A stretch of DNA of 64,000 bases from Vibrio gelatinilyticus (GCF_022836845.1 NZ_JAJNNZ010000004.1:309406-373405), one strand, 5' to 3'; positions 46,773-55,209 are shown, counted from the stretch's first letter. Notes: generated from the sequence alone by a model not told the origin. Made by a program: numbers and translations.

Positions 46773-47120
46773 TTAAAAACCTCGCAAATCGAGTTCCACA
46801 ACATCCCCAAGCCAATAGGCATAGGTGGTATGGTCAGCTCTATCATCACCAGTATCGGCATGAATTAACACACTCAGACTGCCTCTGTGACTATCAAGCC
46901 AAGGAATAAAGCTATCAAAGTCATCTTTGGTGAAAAGAATTTGACAGCTCCACATCGTATGCGGTCCTACTGGCTTTTGGTGCGCGCGGCCAACGGCAAG
47001 AGAGAATGTCTTGCCCGCTTGTTGACATAATTTCGTTGCAAAATCGAGAGTATCGGGTCCAAAATACACATGTGCATGATAAGCATCATGTTGATTTACT
47101 GGTCTTTTCCCATTTACCAT
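46773..47120 (-). CDS. DOPA 4,5-dioxygenase family protein
   Basis: The 115-residue protein has HDAYHAHVYFGPDT at the N-terminus, HQKPVGPHTMWSCQILF in the middle and LSVLIHADTGDDRADHT near the end, the hallmark His-rich motifs of the DOPA 4,5-dioxygenase family (HxHxYF and PVGPHTxW). Bacterial members are mostly uncharacterised and may cleave catechol-like compounds. The start is ATG with AAGG upstream. It stands alone. Confidence 0.85.
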   Translation of the reverse strand: MVNGKRPVNQHDAYHAHVYFGPDTLDFATKLCQQAGKTFSLAVGRAHQKPVGPHTMWSCQILFTKDDFDSFIPWLDSHRGSLSVLIHADTGDDRADHTTYAYWLGDVVELDLRGF

Positions 47121-47278
47121 AATAAAAACCTTACCTGATAAGTGACTATTCAGCCCTAAAAATAGCTTGATAACATCATATTGAAAGATAACTTAGGCGA
47201 AAGCGCTTGCTTTGCTTAATGCGAGTCATTAGTAAGTAACCATATAATATATATGACTTTTTTAGCCACTGAAAGCAA

Positions 47279-47319
47279 TTTGCATTAAAGCCAACCCTAG
47301 AGGCTGGCTTTAATGCAAA
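47279..47319. terminator. Hairpin with a 15-bp stem
   Basis: TTTGCATTAAAGCCA (47279-47293) pairs with TGGCTTTAATGCAAA (47305-47319). It follows the lipoprotein gene on the minus strand and would end it. Confidence 0.65.
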
Positions 47320-47341
47320 GTTAAGGCAAATCCACTGTTAC

Positions 47342-47530
47342 TTATTCAGGCGATGAATATCTCCACACGTCATTTTCTACACGAAGATAGTTTTCAACAC
47401 CATCAACTTGGAAGAACACTTCCCGATCACCGCCAAAAGTCAAAATAGGTTCATCATCCGAACTGCTGTGAAAGCAGCCCGTTAACTGAAGAGCGAGTAA
47501 AATAAGTAGTGACTTAAATAGGTTTGTCAT
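47342..47530 (-). CDS. Small putative lipoprotein
   Basis: The ATG at 47530 gives a 62-residue product; upstream Met codons at 47536-47548 are also possible. The N-terminal hydrophobic stretch ends in the lipobox LTGC, so the mature protein is about 45 residues and acylated at Cys. The remainder is acidic and polar (SSSDDEPILTFGGDREVFFQ). I recognise no family. A 15-bp hairpin follows the gene. Confidence 0.6.
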   Translation of the reverse strand: MTNLFKSLLILLALQLTGCFHSSSDDEPILTFGGDREVFFQVDGVENYLRVENDVWRYSSPE

Positions 47531-47548
47531 CATCATAACTCTTATCAT

Positions 47549-48106
47549 TTAGGTTAATTAGAGACTTTATATTGACACCACTAACATTAGACAAGAGGTT
47601 GGTATAACACAAATCTAGCGATACCAATTAAATACTGTGAACCGATGAACTTACCTCCCCTTTAAAGTCACAAATCTACACGATTCTCATTATCGCAAAT
47701 ATTGACTGCGTCAACGGCCGGTAGCATTGGTTCTGAGACGAAAAAAAGCCTACGCTCAATCACTCAAAACCATTTCGTCACTCTATAGTTCAGTAACGAT
47801 CAAACTAACTAATAGGTATTGAAATAGAAAGCCCACCAAACCATAACCACAAGCAATAGTTACCATCAAAAAATCGTTAATATATTTAAAACCATTGAGT
47901 AAACCCAAAGGTGATTTACTATTAACTCATTGATAAATAATATTTAAATTTAAAGATACCAGTAATATTACCCGCAATTAAACCATCAGTTTAACTGATA
48001 TATACCCTTTTCTCAGATGGAGAAGCCCATAGTATTGTTGACCTATCGAAAGGAAATGACGAACTAAGGCAGACGGAATCGCTCAATTTAACTTGAGGAA
48101 ACGAAC
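47549..48106. other. 558-base region without a supported gene
   Basis: This AT-rich region lies between the divergent lipoprotein gene and the RGD protein gene. Many T/A-rich tracts, including TAAATAATATTTAAATTTAAAG near 47934-47955, may hold promoters. I see no open frame with a ribosome site. Confidence 0.45.
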
Positions 48107-48367
48107 ATGAAAAACGTAATCACAAAACTCGCCCTAGTACTTACGCTAATCACAAGTGGAGCAAATATCGCAATGGCGGAAGTAGCACACACACGAGGTG
48201 ATCTAGCCGCGGTAAGCCACACTCACAACGCAGATAGTTCACACACTATCAACATTGAGCAACCAGTAGAATTCGAACGAGGCGACCTCAAGTCCAAAAA
48301 AGGAGTTGGCCTACAATCAACAACACAATCACAACAAACGCCAATTTACGGCCGTGGTGATTTCTAA
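48107..48367 (+). CDS. Secreted small protein with three RGD motifs
   Basis: The 86-residue protein has a clear signal peptide (residues 1-24, ending AMA) and a 62-residue mature part that contains three RGD sequences at 30-32, 58-60 and 83-85, each followed by Leu or Phe, the last at the C-terminus. The mature part is otherwise polar and His/Ser/Thr rich. I recognise no domain. A good ribosome site, GAGGAAACGAAC, precedes the ATG. RGD is an integrin-binding motif in animals, but repeated R-G-D-L/F may equally be a structural repeat. Confidence 0.65.
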   Translation: MKNVITKLALVLTLITSGANIAMAEVAHTRGDLAAVSHTHNADSSHTINIEQPVEFERGDLKSKKGVGLQSTTQSQQTPIYGRGDF

Positions 48368-48384
48368 TAACCAACGACGCACAA

Positions 48385-48404
48385 ACCCGGCCTCATCGCC
48401 GGGT
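48385..48404 (+). terminator. Hairpin after the RGD protein gene
   Basis: ACCCGGC and GCCGGGT form a 7-bp stem with a six-base loop. No T-run follows, so it is a weak terminator candidate. Confidence 0.45.
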
Positions 48405-48622
48405 GCCACGTCGCATGGTTAGACTATGTCTAATAATACAAACAAATCTAGAACGATACGATACACGCCGTTAACGGTGTGTAATGTGATGGGATAAGCG
48501 ACCCTGAGTGCATGATGGTGGGTATCCGCGCTGCGCGACATGATAATGCTTTTTGAACTCTGAACCCAAGTAAGTTTCGATACCAAAATGGTGTTTAATG
48601 TCCTGTACAGACTGTGGCGCGA

Positions 48623-49309
48623 TCAATGAGAAGGTTCTACTTTTGGCTCTTCTAACGCTATTACATACAAACGAAAGTAAAAGACAGAAACCAAAACCAT
48701 TGAGACAGAGGAAATGATCGAAGAAAGGCAGCTAGTAACGAACTTGTGGGTAGAAGAAATTTCACTGATGATGTCGAGCGGAATGTCGAGAACAATAGCA
48801 CACCCATTGATAAGCGCCCCTCCTAACATCAAGGTAACAACGATCCCTTTTGTCTGATTCCAACTCGTACTCAGTGCTTTGAAAGGCTCTCTTTGATTGA
48901 GCACCGATTCAAATTCGGCAAATCCGTACTTAGCCGCAATAAAGATACCTGGAATTATTAATGCGACTAGGCCGATGAGCACGGCTATAGTGTAAACGAC
49001 ATAAACGAGCAGCAAGTTGTACCATTCGGTGAACGATACCGATAAATCAACCTTATTACCGGTTACTACCGATGCCATATACTTGATTAGTCGACACATG
49101 AAGTAAGCTTGACCGCATGTAAACAATAACAGGTAAGGGACATATAGCCCATTGAATTCCTTGCTCATAACTTCAGTCAATGCAGTTACAGGAGCCATGA
49201 CAACAATAAACGGACCAATGATTCGAAAAAACGCTCCTAAATGCTCTCTGGCAAAATAAAGGCTTTCGCTTAAATGCTTGATCATAGTCCCTATTAATCC
49301 CGTATTCAT
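48623..49309 (-). CDS. Multi-pass membrane protein, unknown
   Basis: The 228-residue protein has about six hydrophobic segments and a conserved-looking loop, ALIIPGIFIAAKYGFAEFE, followed by EPFKALSTSWNQTKG. This recalls YciC/UPF0259-like and related bacterial membrane proteins, but I cannot assign it firmly. The start may be at 49309 or at the internal ATG at 49285; ribosome sites are poor for both. Its last codons are overlapped in another frame by an unassigned open frame. Confidence 0.6.
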   Translation of the reverse strand: MNTGLIGTMIKHLSESLYFAREHLGAFFRIIGPFIVVMAPVTALTEVMSKEFNGLYVPYLLLFTCGQAYFMCRLIKYMASVVTGNKVDLSVSFTEWYNLLLVYVVYTIAVLIGLVALIIPGIFIAAKYGFAEFESVLNQREPFKALSTSWNQTKGIVVTLMLGGALINGCAIVLDIPLDIISEISSTHKFVTSCLSSIISSVSMVLVSVFYFRLYVIALEEPKVEPSH

Positions 49310-49566
49310 TACCCTTAGAAAAAGTGTACGTATTTAGACGCTTATTAACAGTAACATTCTTAGAAGTTTTTGCCAGTTTCGGCACGCTAACTTTCGTCTA
49401 ATAGTCAAAAGCGCTTAGAGTCTCTCCCAAGGCTAAAGTGGGCAATAGAAGCAATATGGAGATTGCCTGATTTGAAAGACGACAGGTACAAAGAGCATAA
49501 AAAAAGCAACACACAAAACGAAAGCTCTATGTATTGCTTATACGATGATTTCCAACTTAGTTCGGA

Positions 49567-49815
49567 TTACTTGTAGTACGCTTCTACTTCACCTTTTAGG
49601 GTAATCAACATCGCATTTCCATAGCGATCTTTTGCTTTTGGTGATGGGATTTTTACCCAACCTTCACTAATGCAGTACTCTTCGACATCAGTACGCTCTT
49701 TGCCATTTAGGCGAATACCAATATGATGTTCAAAACACTCTGCTACAAAGTGTGGGCTGCGAGAATTACCCGATAAACGATCTGGCAAAGTTGGTTTTGA
49801 GTTAGTGTCGCTCAT
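49567..49815 (-). CDS. DUF3297 family protein
   Basis: The ATG at 49815 gives an 82-residue protein; the longer open frame to 49875 adds an unlikely tail. The sequence LPDRLSGNSRSPHF, IGIRLNGKERTDVEEYCISEG and LITLKGEVEAYYK fits DUF3297, a small family of unknown function common in proteobacteria. A CAGGTC sequence precedes the ATG. It is a single-gene unit. Confidence 0.8.
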   Translation of the reverse strand: MSDTNSKPTLPDRLSGNSRSPHFVAECFEHHIGIRLNGKERTDVEEYCISEGWVKIPSPKAKDRYGNAMLITLKGEVEAYYK

Positions 49816-49915
49816 GTTATGACCTGAAATAGTTAGATGATGCGACATTGTAGACAATACATTGCTGTGCCACAAGAAACTGTTGCTTTGTCGTGTATAG
49901 CAAACAAGATGTGAC

Positions 49916-50329
49916 TTATCGAAGCTTCTCTAAAATCGAGGTTTCATGTATTAAATTCGTCAGAGGCAAAAACAGCGGCTCAGGCAACTCATTCACGTTG
50001 CACCATTGCCATTGCGCGCACTTATCCGGTTCGAGTAGTTGAGGCTCCCCCTGCTCACAGCTTGCACCGACAAATAATGTGACGTAATGTTTGCCTTCAT
50101 CTTCAAAAATATCGTTAGTAAAACCTAACTTTTGCAACGAATTAATCACCAGCCCCGTCTCTTCAAGGACTTCACGCTTGGCGCAGTTTTCAATGCTCTC
50201 ACCGACTTCTAAGTGCCCTCCTGGCGTTGCCCACGTTTGCGCACCATGCGAGCCAAGTCGCTGCCCTAGCAATATGCAATCATCTCTAACAATAATCACA
50301 GCAACGCCCACCCGTACCTCTTTATTCAC
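49916..50329 (-). CDS. NUDIX hydrolase
   Basis: I chose the GTG at 50329 because an AGGG lies at a normal distance; the open frame reaches 50338. The roughly 137-residue protein contains the complete Nudix box GHLEVGESIENCAKREVLEETGLVI. The start RVGVAVIIVRDDCILLGQR also fits. It should hydrolyse a nucleoside diphosphate derivative, possibly an oxidised nucleotide, using Mg2+. The substrate is unknown. Confidence 0.85.
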   Translation of the reverse strand: MNKEVRVGVAVIIVRDDCILLGQRLGSHGAQTWATPGGHLEVGESIENCAKREVLEETGLVINSLQKLGFTNDIFEDEGKHYVTLFVGASCEQGEPQLLEPDKCAQWQWCNVNELPEPLFLPLTNLIHETSILEKLR

Positions 50330-50517
50330 GCTTTTCACCCTATATTTATGTGGTTCCTAATACCCTGCTTCAAACTTTTCGCCACAGGCGGAAACCACAT
50401 CGTTAGTCCCGACAGAAACATGGTTTAAAATCATTGGAGTGTCCTTATCTAATTGTACGAATCAACTAGGTTTGCATGAATATAACGCAAATGGTGTGAT
50501 GTCGGACTATTCACATG

Positions 50518-51081
50518 CTAGCGTAAAGAACGGAGAGTTCGCTTCTTATATTTTTGTACAGAAACGATTGCAATCAGAACCAATAATGCCAGCCAATACA
50601 CCGTTGTAACCGCACTTTTTGTTATTGTAAGTGCAGAGGCAACGGTAACAAGAAGAGACGATAAGCCCGGAAAATCAGACAGCATCAGCCAAATAGCCAT
50701 ATTTTCTGCGTAGTCGGAAGCTGCGGCGAAAATGGGCAACAACGACACCCATTGCCAAACGTGGCTCTTGGTATTGCCCCACTTCATCAACCATTGAAAT
50801 AGCGCAAAGTAGCAAGCAGCGAATAATGCTGGGTACAGCAAATCGATGGCCAATTGCGTATGGTAGAACGCCCGACCTTCGTTTCCAAGAGCGGTCAACA
50901 ACGCCAGTGCATCTTCATAGCGATAGCCCGTGGGTGACATGTCAAATATCGGTAACCCAGAGGAATACTCCATCAGCTTAGGTATGCTGTATCCGAGCAT
51001 GAAGAAATACACAAGATTTGTCACTACCAGCAACGCAATAACCATCTTTCCCGATACTTTTGAGCCTAGGTGTTCAAACAT
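50518..51081 (-). CDS. Multi-pass membrane protein, unknown
   Basis: The 187-residue protein has four to five hydrophobic segments and a conserved-looking extracytoplasmic stretch FDMSPTGYRYEDALALLTALGNEGR. A similar family of four-helix membrane proteins is common in gammaproteobacteria, but I cannot name it. The start has a ribosome site AGGGATG. It is a single gene on the minus strand. Confidence 0.65.
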   Translation of the reverse strand: MFEHLGSKVSGKMVIALLVVTNLVYFFMLGYSIPKLMEYSSGLPIFDMSPTGYRYEDALALLTALGNEGRAFYHTQLAIDLLYPALFAACYFALFQWLMKWGNTKSHVWQWVSLLPIFAAASDYAENMAIWLMLSDFPGLSSLLVTVASALTITKSAVTTVYWLALLVLIAIVSVQKYKKRTLRSLR

Positions 51082-51093
51082 TTCGCATCCCTA

Positions 51094-51174
51094 CTAATTA
51101 AGCTTGTTGCTGTAGATTAGAGCTTTTCTCGATAACAGCAAACCAACAATGCCCAAAAAAGCGGCAGCGGCCAT
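51094..51174 (-). CDS. Possible 26-residue hydrophobic peptide or gene remnant
   Basis: A short frame reads MAAAAFLGIVGLLLSRKAL and ends at TAG. It is preceded by no clear ribosome site. It may be a remnant of a membrane gene or a spurious frame. Confidence 0.25.
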   Translation of the reverse strand: MAAAAFLGIVGLLLSRKALIYSNKLN

Positions 51175-51285
51175 AAAAGCCCAGCCGATGAGTCTAAGAA
51201 TTCCCCGTCAGAGAAAAAATGATTTATCTCTTGTATGCCAATAAATAGCCGTTGTCACCTCTATTGGCTGATCGCCATGCACACG

Positions 51286-51861
51286 CTATTTAGGCTGTTG
51301 CTGATTAGCGAGCATGTCCATGAATTTTGAAAAACGTCTCTGTCTTGTTTCAGGCTTCTTCGCACTGATTAACCCGTAAGCGATAACATATCGACTCGAC
51401 TTATTCAGCGTTTCGAAAAACGTTTTCTCATCAGGCTTACTATCAAGTGCCACTATAAAATCCGTCGGCACCTCCATCTCGCTGACGACATAAGCCTCAG
51501 CCCAGCGTCCATCTGTTTTTGCTGCGCGAACGTGTACCAACCCTGGCTCCATCATCCTGCCGTCTTTTATCAAACGTTCGACATGCTCCGTATTCCTTTT
51601 AGACCAACTACTTCGTACTTTTCTCGGAGTAATTCGCTGCAGATAGGCTTGCTCATCCATTGATTTTTTAACACCGTCTATCCACCCCCAGCATAGAGAC
51701 TCAACCACAACATCATTCCAAGTCACGCTCTGTATTTTGGCGTTTTTCTTATAGATCTTGACCCATAGCTCACTTTCAGAAGCATGATTAACCTTTAACC
51801 ATTGGCCGAGTTCTTTAGGTGTTGAAAATGTCATTATTTTCGATGGATCTGGTTCAGGCAT
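51286..51861 (-). CDS. YdeI/OmpD-associated family protein
   Basis: The 191-residue protein begins MTFSTPKELGQWLKVNH, has the signature ESLCWGWIDGVKKSMDE and RITPRKVRSSWSKRN, then GLVHVRAAKTDGRW. These are diagnostic of the YdeI/OmpD-associated protein family, once called bacteriocin-protection. The function is unknown. The open frame includes ten residues upstream of the typical Met, so the start could be at the internal ATG near 51834. Confidence 0.85.
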   Translation of the reverse strand: MPEPDPSKIMTFSTPKELGQWLKVNHASESELWVKIYKKNAKIQSVTWNDVVVESLCWGWIDGVKKSMDEQAYLQRITPRKVRSSWSKRNTEHVERLIKDGRMMEPGLVHVRAAKTDGRWAEAYVVSEMEVPTDFIVALDSKPDEKTFFETLNKSSRYVIAYGLISAKKPETRQRRFSKFMDMLANQQQPK

Positions 51862-51934
51862 GTGGTTATTTCTCCATAGAATAAAGCCCAGTAAAGTGAT
51901 GAACGATATTTACCATGATTAAGCTAGGCATTGA

Positions 51935-52408
51935 CTATAGTGCTTTTTCATAGCACTGCTCTATTTGAACTTTCCCCCACAACTTTCGTTCTATTTCTTT
52001 GGTAATTTTAAAGCCATGTCGCGTATACAAAGATTTTGAAACAGCTAAACCATCAACAGTCCATAGAATCACATTAGAGTAACCTTGAGCAACACAAAAG
52101 CTAAGCGCTTTTGCCATGAGCTTCTTTCCTAACCCTTTACCACGAGCAACCGGGTCGATAGAAAACCACCTTAGCTGTGCAACTGAGTTGGAACTCTCAC
52201 AAATACAAATGGTTCCCACAAGTTTCCCTTCAATTCTAACCAACCAAATTCGCTCTCTTGGGTTATTGCGCATCGCAAATTGTGCCAGAGGTTCCGCAAC
52301 ATAAGCTTCAAATGTAGCGTCAAACCCATACTCTTTGGCATAGAGTAAGCCATGCTGCTTTACGATTTGCCCCAAGTCACCCGGCTCCATAGTATTTGAA
52401 ATATCCAC
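51935..52408 (-). CDS. GNAT family acetyltransferase
   Basis: The 157-residue frame starts with GTG at 52408; an ATG seven codons later at 52390 is possible. Motif A reads SIDPVARGKGLGKKLMAKA and the C-terminal motif LAVSKSLYTRHGFKITKE follows. It resembles MarR-fused or stand-alone N-acetyltransferases of the small-molecule type. It stands in a row of single minus-strand genes. Confidence 0.8.
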   Translation of the reverse strand: MDISNTMEPGDLGQIVKQHGLLYAKEYGFDATFEAYVAEPLAQFAMRNNPRERIWLVRIEGKLVGTICICESSNSVAQLRWFSIDPVARGKGLGKKLMAKALSFCVAQGYSNVILWTVDGLAVSKSLYTRHGFKITKEIERKLWGKVQIEQCYEKAL

Positions 52409-52455
52409 TGTTCTCGATTCCCATGAGTGTTAATTAAACTTGATTGTCTTACTCT

Positions 52456-52833
52456 TTAATTGAGCTTCCAAGGTGGGTTCAAGCGGTAATCTCCTCCCCA
52501 ATAGAGTTTGATTTTATTTCCTGATGGGTCAAGTAAGCCCGCTTCTTTCCATAGATAGGACTGCATGGTTACCTCTTGAACGAACTCTACACCCATACCT
52601 TTGAGCCTTTCGACCAATTGCTCAAGTTCCTGATGCTCAAAATAAACCACCCCTCTGCAGTCTAGCCCTCCTTTTTCCTGATCTAAATAGACGGAAAAAG
52701 TAGAATCACCGTCTGGAAAAGAAAAGCGAGCGTAATACTCATTTCCCACAATTTGAATGAGACCTAGCTTTTGATAGAAAGCGACGGCTAACTCTATATC
52801 ATGAACGGCTAACGTCACTTGATTCATATTCAT
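52456..52833 (-). CDS. VOC family protein
   Basis: The ATG at 52833 follows GAAGGG at normal spacing and gives 125 residues; the open frame to 52848 is not needed. The protein has the VOC pattern VTLAVHDIELAVAFYQKLGL and LLDPSGNKIKLYWGGDYR at the end. A His and a Glu in VVYFEHQELEQL are candidate ligands. The last residues are LNPPWKLN, common in a small VOC group. No substrate can be named. Confidence 0.84.
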   Translation of the reverse strand: MNMNQVTLAVHDIELAVAFYQKLGLIQIVGNEYYARFSFPDGDSTFSVYLDQEKGGLDCRGVVYFEHQELEQLVERLKGMGVEFVQEVTMQSYLWKEAGLLDPSGNKIKLYWGGDYRLNPPWKLN

Positions 52834-52872
52834 AGACTTTCCCTTCACTTTAATCCCAAGACTTTAACCGCT

Positions 52873-53022
52873 TCAAAAAAGGTTAATGAATAACCCCGAG
52901 AGTAACAACACTGCGAATACGGTTGGAGAATAAAATGGACGCTTTTGTGTACTTTTATACTCTTTCGACGGTTCTTCCTGGTAACTTTTTGTGGCGAGTT
53001 CTTTTACATAATTATTTTGCAT
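52873..53022 (-). CDS. 49-residue single-helix membrane peptide
   Basis: This frame is preceded by AAGGGG six bases before the ATG. The N-terminal 33 residues are charged and Tyr rich (MQNNYVKELATKSYQEEP), and the last 15 are hydrophobic (VFAVLLLSGLFINLF), a tail-anchored topology. I recognise no family. The gap between 52834 and 53199 otherwise lacks a gene on this strand. Confidence 0.55.
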   Translation of the reverse strand: MQNNYVKELATKSYQEEPSKEYKSTQKRPFYSPTVFAVLLLSGLFINLF

Positions 53023-53198
53023 AACTTACCCCTTATCACTTTATTTTGGGTAAGCGTAAAACCTCAAGCATGGTTTAGGTCAATACCTAATTTAAGCAAA
53101 ATGAAAAGAGCTTACCTAAAGATTCACGACAACATATATCGCGACAGCCGACTGCGTTTGGAATACACAATTGACAAAAAGTGGCAATGTCTTGTTAT

Positions 53199-53393
53199 TT
53201 AGGAGCGCAGAAAACCTAATGTTCCATCCACACACAAAGTAACCTCAGGCCAGCTAAGCGGTTTGAGAAAGGATTTACTGTTATTGGGATAAGTACTATC
53301 TGCAAGATAAGTGTTTTGCGTTCTCATCGCTAAATAACCTAGGCGGTTTGCTAGAGCTCCCTTTGCACACCTTGCGCAAGACATCGCGTTCAT
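53199..53393 (-). CDS. Hypothetical 64-residue protein, doubtful
   Basis: The frame reads MNAMSCARCAKGALANRLG near the start, with four Cys in all, and ends without any recognised domain. No strong ribosome site lies before the ATG codons. It may be a genuine small protein, a remnant, or spurious. I list it because the region otherwise has no gene. Confidence 0.25.
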   Translation of the reverse strand: MNAMSCARCAKGALANRLGYLAMRTQNTYLADSTYPNNSKSFLKPLSWPEVTLCVDGTLGFLRS

Positions 53394-53531
53394 TCTGGCT
53401 TCTGCTTTAACTCAAACAAAATTGCATTAATCATATAACCAAGTCGCATCTAGCCATGCCAGATAATTCGGCGATTTTACGCGTAAGAACGTGTGTGCGA
53501 GCTGGCCCACTATGATAGAGAAAACTCGGTG

Positions 53532-53921
53532 TTAGCTCGGAATACACTGCCACATAATTGCAAATGAACAACCTGTCGCAATAGCCCAGGAAACTGAACG
53601 CAAAGTCCCAATATTAAGCAAGTAAAGAATATTATAAACGACTCTCAAACCAATATGCATCATGGCCAGAAACTGTACCGTTTCACCTGTTGTTCCACTT
53701 GCTATTGCCAACATTATGGCTGCTGAAAAAACAATGAGTGATTCAAAAGCGTTTTGGTGGGCAGCTAATGCCCGTGCACCAAATCCCTTTAATCCGGCTT
53801 GCTGCTCTCTTGGATGGCGGTTGTCATAACCGCCTGCTGTTTTCATTGCAACAGCCAATGGGATTTTTGCTATGTAGGGTAATAATGCTGCCAAAATCAG
53901 GCATAAAACTAATGTTGTCAA
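53532..53921 (-). CDS. MAPEG family membrane protein
   Basis: The start is TTG at 53921 with GGAG seven bases before it. The 129-residue protein has four hydrophobic segments and the MAPEG pattern NRHPREQQAGLKGFGARALAAHQNAFE, in which the R-A-x-x-A-x-x-N-x-x-E motif is clear. The family covers membrane glutathione transferases and eicosanoid enzymes in eukaryotes; bacterial members are mostly uncharacterised. Confidence 0.85.
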   Translation of the reverse strand: MTTLVLCLILAALLPYIAKIPLAVAMKTAGGYDNRHPREQQAGLKGFGARALAAHQNAFESLIVFSAAIMLAIASGTTGETVQFLAMMHIGLRVVYNILYLLNIGTLRSVSWAIATGCSFAIMWQCIPS

Positions 53922-54292
53922 TGTACTGCTCCTATTGTGTATGTTTACTCAGTCATTAATCAGAGGCGTGCCAAGTAGCCGATAAACCTATCACAAGCTT
54001 TGCGAAAGATGCCACATGTTTGAGCCTACAAAAACACACTTATTGCTTAATGTGCAAATTACACACGACGAAGGCCTAAACAATAAGCTCACACTGAGTT
54101 TACTGAAACAACCATTACCTAATGTTGGTCATAGGTTTGGCACGTTTGTGATGTGCACACCTGGCCCATTCTGACTGTTAATTACATTTATGAAATTTTA
54201 GTGAATAGTTTTAGGCTAACTTGCTAAGTTCAATAAAGCATACTATGTTTTATTTAAACACAAATGTAATTTAATTACACAAGGAGTACACT
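53922..54292. other. 371-base region with palindromes upstream of a small plus-strand gene
   Basis: No gene is visible. The palindrome TGTAATT-T-AATTACA (54265-54279) lies directly before the ribosome site of the next gene. The half TTAATTACA recurs at about 54178, and TGTGCAAATTACACA near 54050 is similar. These may be operators for one regulator. Confidence 0.4.
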
Positions 54293-54493
54293 ATGTTATC
54301 AGTCATCAAAGAGTTATTCGTACCTCACAAAGACTATGCAGGCCGCGATATCGACACAGTGATCGCTCGTCTAGCAGCACAAACGGGGTCAGACGCCTAT
54401 GCTTGGTCTTACCTACAAGAGTTTTCTGTGTATGAAAATACCCTAAATGGAATGAGAGTTTATCCGCATGAGATCAAAAAAAATGCGGCCTGA
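54293..54493 (+). CDS. 66-residue protein, unknown
   Basis: The ATG has an ideal ribosome site, AAGGAG, six bases upstream. The protein reads MLSVIKELFVPHKDYAGRD and ends in a positively charged HEIKKNAA. It is predicted to be mostly helical and soluble. I do not recognise a family. It is one of few plus-strand genes next to the cassette array and is preceded by AATT-cored palindromes. Confidence 0.6.
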   Translation: MLSVIKELFVPHKDYAGRDIDTVIARLAAQTGSDAYAWSYLQEFSVYENTLNGMRVYPHEIKKNAA

Positions 54494-54530
54494 TAACTCT
54501 TTTTCAAGCGAAATAAAAAGTGGTGAAAAC

Positions 54531-54553
54531 CCGACTAAAACGCCTTGTTATAG
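54531..54553 (-). repeat. attC half-site remnant (leftmost boundary of the cassette array)
   Basis: On the minus strand the sequence TATAACAAGGCGTTTTAGTCGGG matches the 5' part of the attC sites further right, overlapping the stop codon of the next acetyltransferase gene. The matching 3' half is not recognisable. I take it as the decayed distal end of the array. Confidence 0.55.
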
Positions 54554-55018
54554 TCGTGGTTGAGATTTGAGTGAATAGCTCATGACGCTATGGTTTGGCT
54601 CACTTTCAATATCAACCACTGACCACCCCAGAGACTGGTACAATGACGCGACATTTGTATAAGCATACAGATTGCTTTGAAGAGTTTCTGGTACTTGATT
54701 AACACCTCTGTTGATCAACTCACTCGCGATACCCTGACCTCGCCATTGTGGAGAAACAAAGACGGCATTAAACCAAACTACTTCAGAGTTACCAAGTGGC
54801 TCTTGATAACGGGAATAAGCCAGACCACCGATTACTTCATTTTCGCGAAGAGCAATAATTACCGGTGGCAGGTCAGCTTCCGGTTTATAAGTATCTGCAA
54901 ACAAAAAATCAGACCATACAGTTTGAAATAACTTTTCTAGTGCAACCCAATATTGACTGTTTTCATCGCACTTTCTGAATACTACCTTATTCATATTGGA
55001 TTGTTTCCTTGAAAGCAT
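54548..55018 (-). CDS. GNAT family acetyltransferase (cassette gene)
   Basis: The ATG at 55018 follows AAGGAG at good spacing; the longer frame to 55060 runs into the attC. The 156-residue product has VSPQWRGQGIASELINRG and SLYQSLGWSVVDIES, the GNAT motifs. NAVFVSPQWRGQGIASEL is the usual acetyl-CoA loop. The stop overlaps the attC remnant. Cassette-borne GNATs are common; the substrate is unknown. Confidence 0.82.
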   Translation of the reverse strand: MLSRKQSNMNKVVFRKCDENSQYWVALEKLFQTVWSDFLFADTYKPEADLPPVIIALRENEVIGGLAYSRYQEPLGNSEVVWFNAVFVSPQWRGQGIASELINRGVNQVPETLQSNLYAYTNVASLYQSLGWSVVDIESEPNHSVMSYSLKSQPRL

Positions 55019-55038
55019 ATCACTCCTTGTTAAGCTAC

Positions 55039-55143
55039 AGCTAACTGTCACAACACTCAAACAAGACCACCATAATCACTAAACTCAACCAAACCAAACC
55101 AAAAATGCCAAACGTTGCGAATCGGCTTGAATTGATTGTTCTA
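55039..55143 (-). repeat. attC site, degenerate
   Basis: The inner sequence AAACTCAACC...AAAATGCCAAACGTTGCGAATCGG matches the long attC class. The outer ends have drifted: the right core reads TTGTTCTA instead of TTGTTA, and the left end is GCTAACTGTC. Probably poorly recombined. Confidence 0.6.
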
Positions 55144-55181
55144 CACATTTTCTACAATACTAACTTTTAACCAATTTGAGC

Positions 55182-55209
55182 TTTATCATTTTAATACGAT
55201 ACGTATAAT
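55182..55209 (+). promoter_or_regulatory. Promoter for the reverse-oriented SEC-C cassette gene
   Basis: A perfect TATAAT lies at 55204-55209, and TTTATC at 55182-55187, 16 bases upstream, is a weak -35. The site is inside the gap between an attC and the SEC-C start. Confidence 0.5.

Noticed and set aside
52945..53202. 85-codon plus-strand frame
   Set aside because: It has no ribosome site and overlaps the better-supported 49-residue minus-strand peptide.
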